From DATGKK01 sp035294725 (GTDB lineage Bacteria; Actinomycetota; Acidimicrobiia; Acidimicrobiales; Bog-793), in assembly GCA_035294725.1 (NCBI GenBank), contig DATGKK010000133.1:1-49224 (forward strand): a stretch of DNA of 49,224 bases. The letters run 5' to 3'. Below are positions 23,588 to 31,185 of the stretch, piece after piece; position 1 is the first letter of the stretch, and each line of letters opens with the position of its first letter. The notes under the pieces were generated by a model. The model was not told the origin of the DNA, searched no databases, and saw only the letters and a program-made list of their open reading frames with translations. The translations under genes were made by a program, and so were the position numbers.

Positions 23588-24192
23588 GGCGCGCCTTCGA
23601 CGACCCGCCGGAGCAGCTCGAGGCCGCGCGGCCCGCTCTTTTCGAGGTGGAACTGGGTCGCGCACAGGTTGCCCGCCACGACCATGGCCGCAAAGGGCCC
23701 GCCGTAGTCGGCCTCGGCGACGACGACGGAGCGGTCCGCCGGATCGGCGACGTAGGAATTGACGAAGTAGAAGTGCGCTCCGAGCGCCTCGGCGAGGTGC
23801 GCCGGCGCGCCCGTGTCGCGAACGAGGTTCCAGCCGATCTGCGGCACGCGCACGGTGGCCGGCAGGCGCCGCACCGAGCCCGCGAGCCAGCCCAGGCACT
23901 CGGCGCCGTCCTCCTCGCTCTGCTCGAACAGGACCTGGAGGCCGACGCAGATCCCGACGTACGGCTTGCCGGCGGCGACGTGCCCGGCAAGGGCCTCCGC
24001 CATCCCGCTCTCGCGAAGCGACCGCATCGTCTCGAGCGCAGAGCCGACGCCGGGCAGGACGGCGTGAGTGACACCCTCGAGCTGCTCAGGGTGCACGGCC
24101 GCTCGCGCCTCGATCCCGAGGAGGGCGAGCGCACGCAGCACGCTCGGGCAGTTGCCGGCGGCATAGTCGACGACGGCGACCACGGGGCGCAC
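23581..24192 (-). CDS. hisH: Imidazole glycerol phosphate synthase glutaminase subunit HisH
   Basis: A class I glutamine amidotransferase of about 203 residues that releases ammonia to HisF. Catalytic triad: C82 in PYVGICVGLQVLF, H182 and E184 in TQFHLEKSG. The oxyanion loop LPGVGS (46-51) and interface VPQIGWN (116-122) are present. The start is GTG 24192 or GTG 24183, with neither backed by a good ribosome-binding site. It overlaps hisF by 7 nt, so the subunits are co-translated. The other his genes are not in the window. Confidence 0.95.
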   Translation of the reverse strand: MRPVVAVVDYAAGNCPSVLRALALLGIEARAAVHPEQLEGVTHAVLPGVGSALETMRSLRESGMAEALAGHVAAGKPYVGICVGLQVLFEQSEEDGAECLGWLAGSVRRLPATVRVPQIGWNLVRDTGAPAHLAEALGAHFYFVNSYVADPADRSVVVAEADYGGPFAAMVVAGNLCATQFHLEKSGPRGLELLRRVVEGAPC

Positions 24193-24302
24193 GCCGAAAG
24201 TCTCCGGGACACCGGGCCGTCTCCGCCAGTCCGGCGCCGTCGCCAGCCCCCGGCCAGCTCGGCCCCGAGCCGCCGAGCTTGTCGCGTGACCGGGCGGGCG
24301 TG

Positions 24303-24375
24303 TTCCGGGGGGAGGGCTCGAACCTCCAACATTCGGCTCCAAAGGCCGACGTTCTGCCGATTGAACTACCCCGGA
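24303..24375 (-). tRNA. tRNA-Gln (TTG anticodon)
   Basis: Minus strand. Full cloverleaf: acceptor TCCGGGG/CCCCGGA, D-arm GTTC..GAAC, anticodon stem TCGGC/GCCGA with loop CTTTGGA (anticodon TTG), T-arm GGAGG-TTCGAGC-CCTCC, discriminator A. CCA is not encoded. It reads CAA codons and, by wobble, CAG. A TAAGCT box about 35 nt upstream may be its -10 element. Confidence 0.97.
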
Positions 24376-24436
24376 CGGCGTGACAGCCCGGCATGGCGCT
24401 CAGGCAGGGCCAGCTTACGCAGCGGTGCGCCGGCAC

Positions 24437-24466
24437 AGCCGGGCAGAGCCGGGCAGAGCCGGGCAG
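24437..24466. repeat. Three perfect copies of AGCCGGGCAG
   Basis: Three head-to-tail 10-bp units lie between tRNA-Gln and the bS22 gene, upstream of both. The array may vary in copy number between strains by slippage. No function is evident. Confidence 0.85.
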
Positions 24467-24505
24467 CGGGTCGGTGCCAGCGGGTCGACTATCCTTCCCG
24501 GCGCC

Positions 24506-24607
24506 ATGGGATCCCTCATCAAAAAGCGCCGCAAGCGCATGCGCAAGAAGAAGCACAAGAAGATGCTGAAGCGCACGCGCTGGCAGCGGCGGGCCGCCGG
24601 CAAGTAG
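24506..24607 (+). CDS. Small ribosomal protein bS22 (AURKAIP1/COX24 domain)
   Basis: A 33-residue, extremely basic protein: MGSLIKKRRKRMRKKKHKK, then MLKRTRWQRRAAGK. It matches the AURKAIP1/COX24 pattern and the 33-residue protein bS22 found in the mycobacterial 30S subunit near the decoding centre. The ATG at 24506 is set by homology; longer upstream reading would include the tandem repeat and is unlikely. A TATCCT box (24490-24495) is 10 nt before the start, giving a very short leader. It is convergent with ispE and divergent from tRNA-Gln. Confidence 0.9.
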   Translation: MGSLIKKRRKRMRKKKHKKMLKRTRWQRRAAGK

Positions 24608-24629
24608 CCGCGCCGGCACCGCCGCCCCG

Positions 24630-25484
24630 TCAGCTGCCGGTGCCCGTGGTCCCGCCGGCAGCTCCGTAGGCCCGCACCGCCGCCACCATCGCGCTCTCGC
24701 GGCCGCAGAGCACCTCGCCCCGGAGGGACGCGGCCAGCTCCGCTAAGGCGCCGTACTGCTCCGCCGGCCGCTCGACGAACCACGTGCCGCCGCTGCCGGC
24801 CAGGCGAGGCCGCTCGCCGGACGCGGCGCCGAGCAGGTCCCGCCACCACCTAAGGCCGGGGTAGGCGGCGAGCGCGGCGGGCTCGAGGTCGTTGCCGAGA
24901 TCGCCCGAGGGGCCGCCGAGCTCGTCCCAGGCGGCGTAGACCGCCGGTGTGGAGACCGCCAGTCGCGGCGTGACGAGGAGGTAGGCGCTCTCGGGGAGGG
25001 GGTCGAGCTGCTCGACGACCTCCCCGATCCCCGTCACCCGGGCTCGGCCGCCGGTCAGGCAGTAGGGCACGTCGGCTCCGAGCCCCGCTGCGACGGCAAG
25101 GTCGGTGACCCCGCACCAGCGGAGCACGGCGGCGGCATCCGAGGAGCCGCCGCCGAGGCCGGCGGCGGCCGGGATGTGCTTCTCGAGGCGGCAGCGGGCG
25201 CGCACCCCGCATGCCCGCAGCGCCCGCTCGACGAGATTGCCCGCAAGGGCCGGCTCGGGCGGCGGCCCGTCAGGGGCGGGCGAGCCCTCTCGCACGGCGG
25301 GCGGGAGGCCGACCCAGGCGACGGCGTCGACGACGTCGAGGCCCTCTCCCCCCTCTTCGAGCTCCAGCACGTCGCAGAGGTCGAGGCTCACCATCTCGGC
25401 CTCGAGGAGGTGGTAGCCGTCGGGGCGGCGCCCCGTGATGGCCAGCGAGAGCGTGAGCTTCGCGGGGGCGTGAAGCCGGGTCAT
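24630..25484 (-). CDS. ispE: 4-diphosphocytidyl-2-C-methyl-D-erythritol kinase IspE
   Basis: A 284-residue GHMP kinase that phosphorylates CDP-methylerythritol in the MEP route to isoprenoids. Visible: MTRLHAPAKLTLSLAI with catalytic K9, RRPDGYHLLEAEMVSLDL, the ATP loop IPAAAGLGGGSSDAAAVL with the following LGADVPYCLTGGRARVTGIGE, and the third motif LAGSGGTWF. The ATG overlaps the rsmA stop as ATGA, so translation is coupled. It is the last gene of the run metG-tatD-rsmA-ispE, a classic actinobacterial arrangement. Confidence 0.97.
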   Translation of the reverse strand: MTRLHAPAKLTLSLAITGRRPDGYHLLEAEMVSLDLCDVLELEEGGEGLDVVDAVAWVGLPPAVREGSPAPDGPPPEPALAGNLVERALRACGVRARCRLEKHIPAAAGLGGGSSDAAAVLRWCGVTDLAVAAGLGADVPYCLTGGRARVTGIGEVVEQLDPLPESAYLLVTPRLAVSTPAVYAAWDELGGPSGDLGNDLEPAALAAYPGLRWWRDLLGAASGERPRLAGSGGTWFVERPAEQYGALAELAASLRGEVLCGRESAMVAAVRAYGAAGGTTGTGS

Positions 25485-26365
25485 CTCGGCCCGCCGGCAC
25501 GCCTCGCGGCGGCGAGCCGGCCCCACTCCTCGAGGCCGAGCTCCTCGGGCCGGCGGGAGGGATCGATGCCCGCGGCGGCGAACTGCTCGCCGGCGACGAC
25601 GCCGGCGAGGGAGCGGCGCAGCATCTTGCGCCGGTGCGAGAATGCCCGGCCGACGAGCTCGTCGATCTCGGCGAAGGGGGCCTTCGCCGGATCGACGCCT
25701 GGCTCGGCTCGGCGCACGACCTCGACGACGGCGGAGTCGACCTTTGGCCGCGGGAGGAAGACCGCCGGCGGCACGCGCATCACGATCCTCGCCGTGGCGA
25801 AGTACGAGAGCCGCACCGACACCGCCCCGTAGCGGGAGCTCCCGGGCGACGCGACGAGGCGCTCGGCCACCTCCCGCTGGACCATCACGACCATGCGGTG
25901 GACGGCCGGCTCCTCTCTCAGCAGGTCGAGCACGAGGGGGGTGGCGATGTTGTAGGGGAGGTTGGCGACGAGCACCCACCCCGCACCGGGATCTGCGGGG
26001 CCGGCCGGCCCGAGCGCCTTGCGCCAGCCCGGCTCCATCGCGTCGGCGTGCACGAGGGTCACCCCGAGGCCGGCGACGACCTCCTCGAGAGGGCCGAGGA
26101 GGTGCCGGTCGAGCTCGACGGCCGTCACCCTCGCTCCGGTCGCGGCGAGCGCGACCGTGAGGGCGCCGAGACCGGGCCCCACCTCGACAACGCGCTCGCC
26201 CGGCTGGAGGGCGGCGCACCGGGCGATGCGCTCGGCCACGCCCGGCTCGACGAGGAAGTTCTGCCCGAGCGCCCGCGAGGCGACGAGGCCGTGGCGCCGC
26301 AACAGCTCCGCCGTCTCGGCCCGCCCCGGCGGCCGCCGGGTCCCGGCGGGCTCTGCCGGCGGCAC
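25481..26365 (-). CDS. rsmA: 16S rRNA (A1518/A1519) dimethyltransferase RsmA
   Basis: A 294-residue KsgA-family enzyme that dimethylates two adenines in helix 45 of 16S rRNA late in 30S assembly. Motifs: ASRALGQNFLVE (about 29-40), motif I VVEVGPGLGALTVAL, VTAVELDRHL, VHADAME, catalytic motif IV NLPYNIATPLVL, then VMVQREVAERL and VFLPRPKVDSAVV. The C-terminal helical domain has FSHRRKMLRRSL. The start is GTG 26365, one base after the tatD stop. The stop overlaps the ispE start. Confidence 0.97.
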   Translation of the reverse strand: MPPAEPAGTRRPPGRAETAELLRRHGLVASRALGQNFLVEPGVAERIARCAALQPGERVVEVGPGLGALTVALAATGARVTAVELDRHLLGPLEEVVAGLGVTLVHADAMEPGWRKALGPAGPADPGAGWVLVANLPYNIATPLVLDLLREEPAVHRMVVMVQREVAERLVASPGSSRYGAVSVRLSYFATARIVMRVPPAVFLPRPKVDSAVVEVVRRAEPGVDPAKAPFAEIDELVGRAFSHRRKMLRRSLAGVVAGEQFAAAGIDPSRRPEELGLEEWGRLAAARRAGGPR

Positions 26366-26366
26366 C

Positions 26367-27359
26367 TCAGCCCGGCAGGCCGAAGGCGGCGGCGGCATTC
26401 GCCGTCGTGAGGCGGGCGACCTCCTCGATCGAAAGGTCGAGCTCGCGCGCCACGGCCTCGCCCACCTTCGTGACGTAGGCCGGCTCGTTCGGCCGGCCCC
26501 GGTGCGGGACCGGCGTGAGGTAGGGCGAGTCGGTCTCGATAAGGAGGCGGTCGGGCGGGCAGAGCCGGACCGCCTCCCGCACCTCACTTGCGCTGTGAAA
26601 GGTGGCGATCCCCGAGAAGGAGAGGTAGGCCCCCGTCGCGAGGCACTGCTTGGCCTCCTCGGGCCCTCCGGTGAAGCAGTGGAAGACCGTCCTCGACGGC
26701 GTCCCCTCGGTCGCGAGGATCCCGAGCGTGTCCTCCCACGCCTCCCTCGTGTGCACGACGAGGGCGAGGCCGAGCTCGTTCGCAAGGGCGACCTGGGCGG
26801 CGAACACGGCGCGCTGGGCCGGCCGGGGGGAGTAGTCATAGTGGTAGTCGAGGCCGCACTCGCCGATGGCGACCAGCCTCGGAGGCAGGCCCCCGTCGGC
26901 GGGCGGGCCGGAGGCCTGCCCGCTTCTCACCCGGTGAGTGCGCCTGAGCAGCGAGAAGAGCTCGTCGGTGCCCTGCGAGGCGTCGTGGGGATGGAGCCCT
27001 GCGGTCGCCCAGATCTTCACCTCGACGCCGCCCGTGCTCGCCGTGCGGCGGACGGCGACCCCGATCGCCCTCGCCGAGCTCGCCGCGTCGGTGCCGACGC
27101 AGATCATCCGGCGCACGCCGGCAGCGACGGCCCGCTCGACGGTGGCGAGCTCCTCGGCCTCGTCGGCGGCGTACTGGAGGTGGCAGTGGGTGTCGGTCCA
27201 CAGGGGCAGGACGGCGATGCGCGCAACCCGCTCGGCCGCCGCCCGCTCCCTTGCGCGCGCCTCCTCGTCGCCTGCGCCAGCGGGCTCGGCGCCCTCGAGC
27301 GCGTCGTCCCGGTGGCGGCGGCGCCCGAACAGGCCCCTCCCCGGCTCGTTGCGGGGCAC
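26367..27359 (-). CDS. tatD: TatD-family metal-dependent hydrolase
   Basis: A TIM-barrel metallohydrolase (3'-5' DNA/RNA exonuclease type). The body begins WTDTHCHLQYA with the metal pair H-x-H, followed by GLHPHDA, AIGECGLDYHYDYSP, VVHTREAWEDTL, FHCFTG and LLIETDSPYLTPVPHRGRPNEP, all family landmarks. From GTG 27359, 2 nt after the metG stop, the protein has 330 residues including a charged 50-residue extension before the barrel. No ATG/GTG/TTG is available nearer the domain, so the extension is probably real. Confidence 0.92.
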   Translation of the reverse strand: MPRNEPGRGLFGRRRHRDDALEGAEPAGAGDEEARARERAAAERVARIAVLPLWTDTHCHLQYAADEAEELATVERAVAAGVRRMICVGTDAASSARAIGVAVRRTASTGGVEVKIWATAGLHPHDASQGTDELFSLLRRTHRVRSGQASGPPADGGLPPRLVAIGECGLDYHYDYSPRPAQRAVFAAQVALANELGLALVVHTREAWEDTLGILATEGTPSRTVFHCFTGGPEEAKQCLATGAYLSFSGIATFHSASEVREAVRLCPPDRLLIETDSPYLTPVPHRGRPNEPAYVTKVGEAVARELDLSIEEVARLTTANAAAAFGLPG

Positions 27360-27361
27360 GG

Positions 27362-28888
27362 CTACGCCACAGCCCGCCGCGGGAACAGCGGCGAGCCCTT
27401 CGTGACGGGGAGGCCTCCCGGGTAGCCGCCCCAGGCGAGCGCCCCACCCTCCGCCGCGTTGCCCGCCGCCCCGGCGGCACCATCGAGCCCAATACGGGCC
27501 CAGATCTCCTCGGCCGTGTCGGGGAGCACCGGGGAGACGAGCACGGCGACGAGGCGGAGCACCTCGAGGGCGTCGCCGAGCACTCCGTCGACCTCGGGTC
27601 CGGGGGGGAGCCTCCACGGCGCCACGGCCTCGAGCTCGGCGTTGGCGGCCCGGATGAGGCGCCAGGTCGCCTCGAGCGCCTCATGCGGCGCCGTGCGGGC
27701 AAAGGCCGCCCTCGCCTCGGCGACCGTCGCCGTCCCCGCCCCGGCGAGGTTGCCCCCCTCGCGGCGGGGTGCGGGACCGATGCCGCCGCACTTCGAGTCG
27801 ACGACGGTGGCCACGCGGGCGAGCAGGTTCCCGAGGTTGTTCGCGAGGTCGGCGTTGTAGCGCTCGATCAGCCCCTCGTAGGTGAACTCGCCGTCCTGGC
27901 CGATCGGGAACTCCCGCACGAGGTAGTAGCGAAGGGCGTCGTTGCCCACGTCGCGGGCGAGCTCGACCGGGTCGACCTGGTTGAAGGCCGTCTTGGCCAT
28001 CTTCCGCCCGCCCACGAGCAAAAAGCCGTGCACGAGGTAGTGCCTGGGCGGCTCGATGCCGGCCGCCATGCACATCGCCGGCCACCACACGCAGTGGAAC
28101 CGGATGATGTCCTTGCCGAGCAGGTGGTGAACCGCGGGCCACCATGTCTCGAAGCGGGCGGCGTCGCTCCCGTAGCCGATCGCCGTGATGTAGTTGACGA
28201 GGGCGTCGTACCAGACGTAGAAGACGTGGCTCGGGTCCCACGGCACCGGGATGCCCCAGGCGATGGAGGTCCTCGTGATCGAGATGTCCTTCAGCCCCGA
28301 GCGGATGATCCCGAGCGCCTCGTTCCGTCGGGTCTCGGGGTGGATCGCGTCGGGATGTGCCGCGTACCACTCGAGGAGGCGGTCGGAGAACCGGCTCAGG
28401 GCGAAGAACCAGTTCTCCTCCGAGAACCACTCGACGGGCCGCTCATGCGCCGGGCAGAGCCGTCCCGGGAGGAGGTCGTCCTCGAGGTAGTAGGCCTCGC
28501 AGCTCACGCAGTACCAGCCCTCGTAGACCCCCTTGTAGAGGTAGCCGTTGTCGTGGATCGCCTCCATGAACCGCTCGACGGAGCGGTGGTGGCGCTCCTC
28601 GGTCGTCCGGATGAAGTCGTCGTTGCTGAGCCCGAGCGCCTTCCAGGCCTCGACGAAGCGGGAGCTCGTCTCGTCCGCCCACCGGCCCGGGCTCACCCCG
28701 TTCGCCTCGGCCGCCCGCAGGATCTTGAGGCCGTGCTCGTCGGTGCCGGTGACGAACCAGGTCTCGTCCCCGGCGAGGCGGTGCCAGCGGGCGAGGACGT
28801 CGGCGCAGATGGTGGCGTAGGCCGTGCCGAGGTGGGGCGCGTCGTTCACGTAGTAGATCGGCGTCGTCTGGTAGTAGCGCCCGGCCAC
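27362..28888 (-). CDS. metG: Methionyl-tRNA synthetase
   Basis: A 508-residue class I synthetase that charges tRNA-Met. The catalytic HIGH motif reads HLGT (19-22, APHLGTAYATICADV). The zinc knuckle has C127, C130, C145 and H148 (CVSC, CPAH). The second signature is KMAKT at 296-300 instead of KMSKS. The anticodon-binding helices follow (YNADLANNLGNLLARV, WRLIRAANAELEAVAPW). No C-terminal tRNA-binding domain is present, as in short MetRS forms. The GTG start has TAGGCT 6 nt upstream, whose TAG is also the rsmI stop. It heads tatD-rsmA-ispE. Confidence 0.97.
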   Translation of the reverse strand: MAGRYYQTTPIYYVNDAPHLGTAYATICADVLARWHRLAGDETWFVTGTDEHGLKILRAAEANGVSPGRWADETSSRFVEAWKALGLSNDDFIRTTEERHHRSVERFMEAIHDNGYLYKGVYEGWYCVSCEAYYLEDDLLPGRLCPAHERPVEWFSEENWFFALSRFSDRLLEWYAAHPDAIHPETRRNEALGIIRSGLKDISITRTSIAWGIPVPWDPSHVFYVWYDALVNYITAIGYGSDAARFETWWPAVHHLLGKDIIRFHCVWWPAMCMAAGIEPPRHYLVHGFLLVGGRKMAKTAFNQVDPVELARDVGNDALRYYLVREFPIGQDGEFTYEGLIERYNADLANNLGNLLARVATVVDSKCGGIGPAPRREGGNLAGAGTATVAEARAAFARTAPHEALEATWRLIRAANAELEAVAPWRLPPGPEVDGVLGDALEVLRLVAVLVSPVLPDTAEEIWARIGLDGAAGAAGNAAEGGALAWGGYPGGLPVTKGSPLFPRRAVA

Positions 28889-28894
28889 GGGTCG

Positions 28895-28900
28895 AGCCTA
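28895..28900 (-). promoter_or_regulatory. -10 box for leaderless metG operon
   Basis: TAGGCT on the minus strand, 6 nt before GTG 28888. Its first three bases are the rsmI stop codon. Confidence 0.5.
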
Positions 28901-29779
28901 CAAGGACTCCCGCGACGCCTCATCGGACCCTGCCGGGCCGACGGCCAGGGACAGCGCCTCGTAGATCTCGCGCCGGGCGAGCCCGTGGCGCTCGGCGAGC
29001 TCGGCCACGGCATCGCGCCGGCTGCTCCCGGCCGCAACGAGGGCGGCGAGCTCGCCGGCGAGCTCGCCCGCCCGAAGCGGCGCCGGCTCTGCGGGCGGAG
29101 CCGCGTCGAGCACGAGCACGAACTCGCCCCGGACCGCGTCGGGTGTGAAGCGAGCGGCCGCCCCGGCGAGCGAGCCCCGCCAGGTCTCCTCGTGCAGCTT
29201 GGTGAGCTCCCGGCAGACGGCGACCCGGCGGGCCGGCCCGCACAGGCCGAGCAGGTCGGCCAAGAGGGCGGGGACCCTCCCCGGGGCCTCGTAGATCACG
29301 CTCGGCACCTCCGAGCGGGCCAGGCCGGCGAGGCGGGCTCTCCGCTCCGGCCCCTTTCGCGGCAGGAACCCCTCGAAGCGCCACCGGTCCCGGACGAAGC
29401 CGGCGAGCGCGATCGCAGCCGTCGCGGCCGAGGGGCCCGGCACGATACGCACCGGGATGCCGGCCTCGTGGGCCGCGTCGACGAGGAGCGCCCCCGGATC
29501 GCTCACCGCAGGGGTCCCGGCGTCGGTGACGAGGGCGACACGCCGGCCGGCGGCGAGGATCCCGAGCACCTCCTCGACCCGCCGGCGCTCGTTGTGGCCG
29601 TGGAGCGAGAGGAGCCGGCCCCCCACGACGCCGGCATGCGCGAGGAGCCGGCCCGACCGGCGGGTGTCCTCGCAGCAGATCACGTCGGCCCCGGCGAGCG
29701 CCTCGATGGCGCGAGGAGCGAGGTCGCCCAGGTTGCCGATGGGCGTGGCGACGAGGACGAGCTCGCCCTTCGGGGTCAT
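28898..29779 (-). CDS. rsmI: 16S rRNA (C1402) 2'-O-methyltransferase RsmI
   Basis: A 293-residue tetrapyrrole-methylase-fold enzyme that methylates the ribose of C1402 at the P site. Signature: LVLVATPIGNLGDLAPRA (7-24), ADVICCEDTRRSGRLL, LSLHGHNE, VALVTDAGTPAVSDPG and the glycine loop VPGPSAATAAIALAGF, then FEGFLPRKG, IYEAPGRVPALL and CRELTKLHEE. The C-terminal 60 residues hold a small HTH-like segment (SSRRDAVAELAERHGLARRE). It lies 22 nt downstream of DUF192 and 9 nt upstream of metG. Confidence 0.96.
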   Translation of the reverse strand: MTPKGELVLVATPIGNLGDLAPRAIEALAGADVICCEDTRRSGRLLAHAGVVGGRLLSLHGHNERRRVEEVLGILAAGRRVALVTDAGTPAVSDPGALLVDAAHEAGIPVRIVPGPSAATAAIALAGFVRDRWRFEGFLPRKGPERRARLAGLARSEVPSVIYEAPGRVPALLADLLGLCGPARRVAVCRELTKLHEETWRGSLAGAAARFTPDAVRGEFVLVLDAAPPAEPAPLRAGELAGELAALVAAGSSRRDAVAELAERHGLARREIYEALSLAVGPAGSDEASRESL

Positions 29780-29801
29780 CGTCGGTGCCCGATCGCCGGG
29801 C

Positions 29802-30131
29802 TCACTCCTTGATCGAGAGCTGGTCGCCCGGCTTCAGCCCCCACCGCTCGAAGGCGCCGGCCTCGGCTTCGAGAACGCTGCGGGCCTTCCAGCGCGGCCA
29901 GGCCACCGAGAAGCGCCCGAGCCTCGTCGTGTCGAGGACCACGAGCTCCCGGTCGAGGAAGGCGACGTCCATCGCGAAGCGCATCCCGAACGAGTGGACC
30001 CCCCGCGTCCGGCGCAGCAGCATGGCGCCCTCGAGCCCGGGGCGGCCGAGCAGCCCGCGGGAGCGGCCCCAGAGGCTCTCTTGCACCTCGAGGCTCGCGA
30101 GCACCTGCCCGTCACGAAGCAACCAGGCCAT
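29802..30131 (-). CDS. DUF192 family protein
   Basis: A 109-residue small beta-rich protein of the DUF192 family. Family marks: SLWGRSRGLLGRPGLEGAMLLRR, HSFGMRFAMDVAFLDRELVVL and the ending ARSVLEAEAGAFERWGLKPGDQL. Members elsewhere are usually exported; this one has no signal peptide and looks cytoplasmic. Function is unknown. It is the first gene of a minus-strand run with rsmI and metG, and it is divergent from the bL37 gene with 46 bp between the starts. Confidence 0.9.
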   Translation of the reverse strand: MAWLLRDGQVLASLEVQESLWGRSRGLLGRPGLEGAMLLRRTRGVHSFGMRFAMDVAFLDRELVVLDTTRLGRFSVAWPRWKARSVLEAEAGAFERWGLKPGDQLSIKE

Positions 30132-30177
30132 CGTCGAGGATTCTCGCGCCGCGACCGGCGGCTACACTGCCCGGCTT

Positions 30178-30261
30178 GTGTCGAAGCGAACGGTGAAAAG
30201 GAAGCTCCGCAAGCACAAGAAGGCGAACCACGGCAAGAAGCCGAACTGCGGGCGAGGCTGA
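30178..30261 (+). CDS. Small ribosomal protein bL37-like
   Basis: A 27-residue very basic peptide: GTG start, then SKRTVKRKLRKHKKANHGKK followed by PNCGRG. The core RKHxKANHGKxPN matches bL37, the tiny protein found in the mycobacterial 50S subunit near the peptidyl-transferase centre. A TACACT box (30163-30168) is 9 nt before the start, so the leader would be minimal. The gene is easily missed because of its size. Its 3' end is 19 bp from the end of the convergent phosphodiesterase gene. Confidence 0.85.
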   Translation: MSKRTVKRKLRKHKKANHGKKPNCGRG

Positions 30262-30280
30262 GCCCGGGCCTCGGCGCCCC

Positions 30281-31141
30281 TCACGGCCTCCACGCCACCT
30301 CCCTGTTCTCGAGCAGGCCGACGAGCACGCTCGGGGCGTCCGAGATGATGCCGTCGACGCCGAGGTCGACGAGCCGGCCCATCTCCTCTGGATCGTCGAT
30401 CGTCCAGACGTGGACGGCGAGGCCCGCCGCGTGCGCCGCGGCGACGAATTGCTCGTCGACGACGGTGATGTCGCCGAAGGTCGCCGGCACCTGGAGCGCG
30501 ACGTGCCGGGTGACCCACACCGGCGGCGGGGAGCCCGCTCGGGCGGCTCGGTAGAACTCCGCCGTCGCCACCGTGCCGGCCGAAGTCGGAAGCTCCGGGG
30601 CGTACCGGGAGAACGCCTCGGTGGCGGCGTCGTTGAACGAGGCCACGATCACGTCGTCGGAGCGCTCGTAGCGCCGCAGCAGGTCGGCCAGCAGCTCCTC
30701 GTAGGGCTCGACCTCGGGCGCCGTGCGCTTGATGTCGAGGTTGAGCACGACGCCGGGGAACTCCTCCAGGATCTCGTCGAGGGTCGCGATGCCGAAGCGG
30801 TGGTCGGCCGGAGCCCGGCCCCGGAACCGGTAGCTGGCCTCGTCCCGGTCGTGGCAGGCGTCCTCCCCCTCGACGAACCAGTAGGCGTTGTCGAGCTCGA
30901 GGAGCTCGGCAAGCGTGTGGCGGCAGATCTCGCCGGAGCCGTTCGTCGTGCGCTCGAGGGTCGGGTCGTGGCAGACGACGATCCGGCGGTCGGCCGTCGC
31001 GTGGACGTCGAGCTCGATCGCCGGGGCGCCCCGCTCGACGGCGAGAGCGATGGCGTGCAGGGTGCTCGAGGGAGCCTCGTTCGCGCCGCCTTGGTGGGCG
31101 TAGGCGATCACTCGTCGCTCGAGCCAGGGGTTGTCGGCCAT
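30281..31141 (-). CDS. Glycerophosphodiester phosphodiesterase
   Basis: A 286-residue TIM-barrel enzyme that splits glycerophosphodiesters into glycerol 3-phosphate and an alcohol. Catalytic and metal residues: H16 in AYAHQGG, E43 and D45 in AIELDVHATAD, H58 in VVCHDPTLERTTNG, then LNLDIKR and the ending VHVWTIDDPEEMGRLVDLGVDGIISDAP. The usual HRG...PENT stretch is HQGGANEAPSST here. ATG 31141 is preferred over GTG 31144 because TAAACA stands 6 nt before it. There is no signal peptide, so it is probably cytoplasmic. Confidence 0.92.
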   Translation of the reverse strand: MADNPWLERRVIAYAHQGGANEAPSSTLHAIALAVERGAPAIELDVHATADRRIVVCHDPTLERTTNGSGEICRHTLAELLELDNAYWFVEGEDACHDRDEASYRFRGRAPADHRFGIATLDEILEEFPGVVLNLDIKRTAPEVEPYEELLADLLRRYERSDDVIVASFNDAATEAFSRYAPELPTSAGTVATAEFYRAARAGSPPPVWVTRHVALQVPATFGDITVVDEQFVAAAHAAGLAVHVWTIDDPEEMGRLVDLGVDGIISDAPSVLVGLLENREVAWRP

Positions 31142-31170
31142 CACCCGTGTTTACCAGGCCGGGGGCCGGA

Positions 31171-31176
31171 TAGCCT
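31171..31176 (+). promoter_or_regulatory. -10 box upstream of unknown gene at 31186
   Basis: TAGCCT, 9 nt before ATG 31186, giving a leaderless or very short-leader mRNA. Confidence 0.4.
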
Positions 31177-31185
31177 CGGCGGGTC

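Noticed and set aside
27251..29812. Plus-strand frame open for 853 codons opposite tatD, metG and rsmI
   Set aside because: It is the antisense of three clearly conserved genes; its composition is the Arg/Gly/Asp-rich pattern of a shadow frame in high-GC DNA.
31090..31096. Loss of the PENT motif in the phosphodiesterase as a sign of inactivity
   Set aside because: The metal and catalytic residues (H16, E43, D45, H58) are all present, so the change in HQGG...PSST is treated as a subgroup feature.
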